From Trichomonas tenax (lineage: Eukaryota; Parabasalia; Trichomonadida; Trichomonadidae), in NCBI GenBank assembly GCA_023091735.1, contig JALKBU010000011.1:1-64000 (forward strand): a stretch of DNA of 64,000 bases, given 5' to 3'. Numbering within the stretch: position 1 is the stretch's first letter; each line of letters begins with the position of its first letter. This document shows, one piece after another, positions 61,515 through 64,000 of the stretch. A program made the position numbers and the translations under genes. A model generated the notes under the pieces. That model was not told the DNA's origin, searched no databases, and was given only the letters and a program-made list of their open reading frames with translations.

Positions 61515-63611
61515 ATGACATTAAGGGAGCTTTTTAAAGTTACACCGAAAAGCGTTGGAGACGCAAATTCTCTTATCAGTCTTCGTTCGACAGTTCAGGA
61601 AAAGATGAACAGATTCTCCACAACTATGTTTGATATTGGAGAAAAAGCAATGTATATTTTATTGGTAAATAACATCAATTTATCGAACTATTGTGATTCA
61701 ATAGGGAACAGCGTTGAAAAAGTTGCTAATTTTATTATCGAAATTAACAAGAAATTCTTTAACGACCTCTCACCAGAAGTTATTCATGAAAACCAATTAG
61801 AATTTCTCCATTACTGTTCTAAGAAGTATGAAAATGCGTTCAAAAATCTTTTCATGTCAATTTTCAAGGAATTATCTTGTTTTTATAAAGAAGCTCCTGC
61901 ATTTTTCACAGCTCTTCGAGACAAGATACCAGAATTGAATCAATATATCACACAGTCTAAGGAAATGATGCAATTGTTCTTATTGAAATGCATGAGATTT
62001 ACTGAAGATTCACAAAATGCTGCAATTACAAAAGGAATCTTTAAAAGAGGTTCAAACATTGATGATTGCGCAAACGCAAGATTTTTCATCATTAAAATCC
62101 TTCCAAGAACAACACAAGAACAGATGTCGCGTGAATTATTGAGATTTAAAATCACAGATTTATTACTCGATTTTAACATATCAGTTCCTCAACACTTCTC
62201 CGAGCCCTTCTTAATTCAACCAGCAGCACCTCAGGTTTTGCAAAGTTATATTCCAACTTTTTGTGAAAAGATGCTATTAGCAAATGGAGACAATGTTACA
62301 TCACTTCTCGGTGATTTAGATAAAGATCAGCGAACTGGATTCCTCTGTGACTGCATTAGATGGAGTTTGAATTTAACAAATTTCCAAGATCCAAAAGAAC
62401 GTGCTCAATTTGTATACAATGTGCTGCACACATCAGACAACAACTTAGAAATCGTCAATATTTTGCTATCTTTATCTCTCGAATATTTAACATTCAATCG
62501 CGAAAACAAAGAAGACGAAATTATTTGCCTAACTCTAATTAATGTTATCCGCAATTATGAAAGAATTTCACAAACAACTTTCCTTGCTTTTATTGAAACT
62601 ATTGCAATTGAGTTCCCAATCTTTGCACAAGGTATTGCAAAGGCTCAGTTACGAACAAATAAAAAGATGAGATTTAAGAGACTTGAATTACCACACGTTG
62701 AAGCTGAAGTTCCCCAAATCGATCTTAAGAAAGAGTTAACAGTCATTCAGAACAAGCTCAAGTGGAACAGAGGTCATTCAGTTGATCTTTCACAACTAAT
62801 TCCAATGCTTGAACCAACATTTGGAAAATTAAAATTCACTTTTCCATTAAATAACAGTGATGATCTAACACTCATCTTACAGTCTGATATTCGCATTGTA
62901 GCAAACATGTGTATCGCATTTCCTGTGATCTTTCAATATTATATTTTTAATAATCCAACAAATACGCAAGAAATCACAGATATAGCAACACACATGCTAG
63001 AAGAGAAGTCACAAGCGCTTATTAACACATTTGTAATGACGATTCCTTTAGTTCCAGAAATAATCGATGTTATTTCAGGAATGTCAAGTATATTAGAGTC
63101 AAGGACAGATGTATCAGAGATTATTCGTGTTGCATGCCATCACTGCACCATCCACGAACTTGACAAGCTCATGAAAACTCCTTTCTTCACTGCTCCTGGT
63201 GAAGCCACGAATCAACTCTTTAAGGCATCGACAACATGGCACAGAATTGCTCAGACGGCTTTCTGGCACATTGTTTCGTACACTTTTGATGTCAATCATA
63301 GGTCCTCTATATTGTCTTCTGTCGTTGAAACATCAATTCATTTTTCCAATATAGGAAGAGTCAGATTTTCTAATATTCTTTCATCAACACCTCCATCTGT
63401 GGAGAATCTTAGAGCTGTTGGTATTCTCATTAACAAGAGTGACACATGGCAGCAAGAGTGTGTTAAAATATTGACATTATGGTCTAAAGTCGATATGAAG
63501 TTATTAACAAAGAACCTCCAAACTGAGAAAGAGTCAGCGACCTCTATCAAATCTATATTAAGACAAAGAAGAGGTTTATCTGATAATATGGTACTTCTCA
63601 TTGGTGCCTAA
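61515..63611 (+). CDS. Large helical protein of unknown function
   Basis: A 698-residue protein with no recognisable motif. It appears nearly all helical, with repeated Leu/Ile-rich amphipathic segments throughout, as in HEAT/ARM-type or vesicle-tether-type proteins. No membrane segment or signal peptide is visible. A C-terminal basic stretch (SIKSILRQRRGL) ends the fold. The ATG in TTTGTCAGATG has an initiator three bases upstream. The long intact ORF with normal codon use is surely a gene. It is likely lineage-specific. Confidence 0.75.
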   Translation: MTLRELFKVTPKSVGDANSLISLRSTVQEKMNRFSTTMFDIGEKAMYILLVNNINLSNYCDSIGNSVEKVANFIIEINKKFFNDLSPEVIHENQLEFLHYCSKKYENAFKNLFMSIFKELSCFYKEAPAFFTALRDKIPELNQYITQSKEMMQLFLLKCMRFTEDSQNAAITKGIFKRGSNIDDCANARFFIIKILPRTTQEQMSRELLRFKITDLLLDFNISVPQHFSEPFLIQPAAPQVLQSYIPTFCEKMLLANGDNVTSLLGDLDKDQRTGFLCDCIRWSLNLTNFQDPKERAQFVYNVLHTSDNNLEIVNILLSLSLEYLTFNRENKEDEIICLTLINVIRNYERISQTTFLAFIETIAIEFPIFAQGIAKAQLRTNKKMRFKRLELPHVEAEVPQIDLKKELTVIQNKLKWNRGHSVDLSQLIPMLEPTFGKLKFTFPLNNSDDLTLILQSDIRIVANMCIAFPVIFQYYIFNNPTNTQEITDIATHMLEEKSQALINTFVMTIPLVPEIIDVISGMSSILESRTDVSEIIRVACHHCTIHELDKLMKTPFFTAPGEATNQLFKASTTWHRIAQTAFWHIVSYTFDVNHRSSILSSVVETSIHFSNIGRVRFSNILSSTPPSVENLRAVGILINKSDTWQQECVKILTLWSKVDMKLLTKNLQTEKESATSIKSILRQRRGLSDNMVLLIGA

Positions 63612-64000
63612 TTATAATATATATTGTTTGAATAAATAGAGTAAATAATACTGCATAATATTAATACAAGTATTTGCAAAAATATAATTTTGATTTTGAA
63701 CACGAATTAAGCACAAAACATCATGGAAACGTCCATGCAATAGAAATGCAGCATAAAGCAATCATAGTTTTGATCGATTTTGCAAAAAAAAAAGATTTGC
63801 AGTGAAATATACACATGCAATTTTTGACACATGTTCCTTTATCGGATTATAATAAGATTTGCATTGGCAAACACAAAAGCACGCTATCGAATTTTCAATT
63901 TTTAAGTCAAAACAGAATTCATTGTCCATACTTCGATTATTCGATATAAATATGCATCCAAAAGCTAAATTTATACAATTTTCACTGATGTTACAAATTC
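63612..64000. other. 3'-flanking AT-rich sequence to window end
   Basis: No coding, RNA or repeat feature was seen. Confidence 0.4.

Noticed and set aside
1..64000. CRISPR array, bacterial operons or Shine-Dalgarno sites
   Set aside because: No regularly spaced repeats and gene content is eukaryotic.
1..64000. Spliceosomal introns in the called genes
   Set aside because: All intact genes are single open frames; frame breaks lack a convincing GTATGT...ACTAAC...AG arrangement.

Overview
The window looks like nuclear DNA of an intron-poor trichomonad (Parabasalia), probably a Tritrichomonas-like species. Genes are uninterrupted, fairly GC-balanced ORFs set in very AT-rich spacers. Many start codons lie a few bases after a TCA-type initiator (for example TCATTCAAATG at the 714-aa LRR gene and TCATCCTGATG at the RRM gene). 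Many stop codons sit in or beside a TAAA tetranucleotide. All three standard stops are used. The gene set is typical of trichomonads: tandem-GAF cyclic-nucleotide phosphodiesterase, doublecortin-ATPase, membrane lipase, DUF5765-type membrane protein, AGC kinase, small GTPase and lineage-specific LRR and WD40 proteins. Many listed ORFs begin at TTG or GTG; I moved each to an in-frame ATG, which also restores sensible N-termini.

Region by region. 1-378: the 3' end of a broken, unidentified gene. 757-3602: remains of a virus-like mobile element, probably Maverick/Polinton-type, with compact genes, a collagen-like and tail-fibre-like structural gene, and repeated in-frame stops. 3603-5216: repeat-rich spacer with a hairpin and one copy of a short dispersed element. 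5217-9524: diacylglycerol-kinase-like gene, a perfect 258-bp inverted repeat, and a coiled-coil gene starting 27 bases after it. 9525-13109: GAF-phosphodiesterase and a decayed membrane-protein gene. 13110-16234: long AT-rich gap and a recently broken DUF5765-like gene. 16806-20250: small basic protein, RasGEF and one copy of a 685-bp repeat carrying a decayed surface-protein gene. 21602-28564: membrane lipase, headless membrane-protein remnant, ribosomal protein uL4 and a coiled-coil gene with E2F-like sites upstream.

28958-46373 is a dense housekeeping stretch: Sec23/24-like protein, DCX-ATPase, DSC3-like ubiquitin-fold membrane protein, Ras-like GTPase, the second 684-bp repeat copy, Rad6-type E2, PPP phosphatase, Rad23-like protein, membrane-anchored thioredoxin protein, C2/proline-rich protein, TRAPPC2L-like protein, Akt-like kinase and ribosomal protein eS12. 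46908-54965 holds WD40, LRR, L7Ae-like, CMGC-like kinase and RRM genes and a type I membrane protein broken by a frameshift. 55259-56765 holds two terminal-inverted-repeat elements, one with a tRNA-like core. 57825-63611 holds a possible bromodomain-like protein, a small unknown, a third decayed surface-protein relative, an S1/P1 nuclease with a membrane anchor and a large helical unknown.

The genes do not form operons; neighbours share no obvious pathway beyond a loose grouping of ubiquitin-linked genes at 33-40 kb. The most unusual signals are a recurrent upstream motif (consensus TGNCAYGTAAM), a second 16-17-bp motif shared by two genes, the concentration of nonsense codons in the virus-like element, the displaced tail-fibre end, the perfect inverted repeat, and the tRNA-like sequence inside an inverted-repeat element. 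I did not find a clear, complete and novel biological system; the virus-like element is the nearest candidate and it is decayed.
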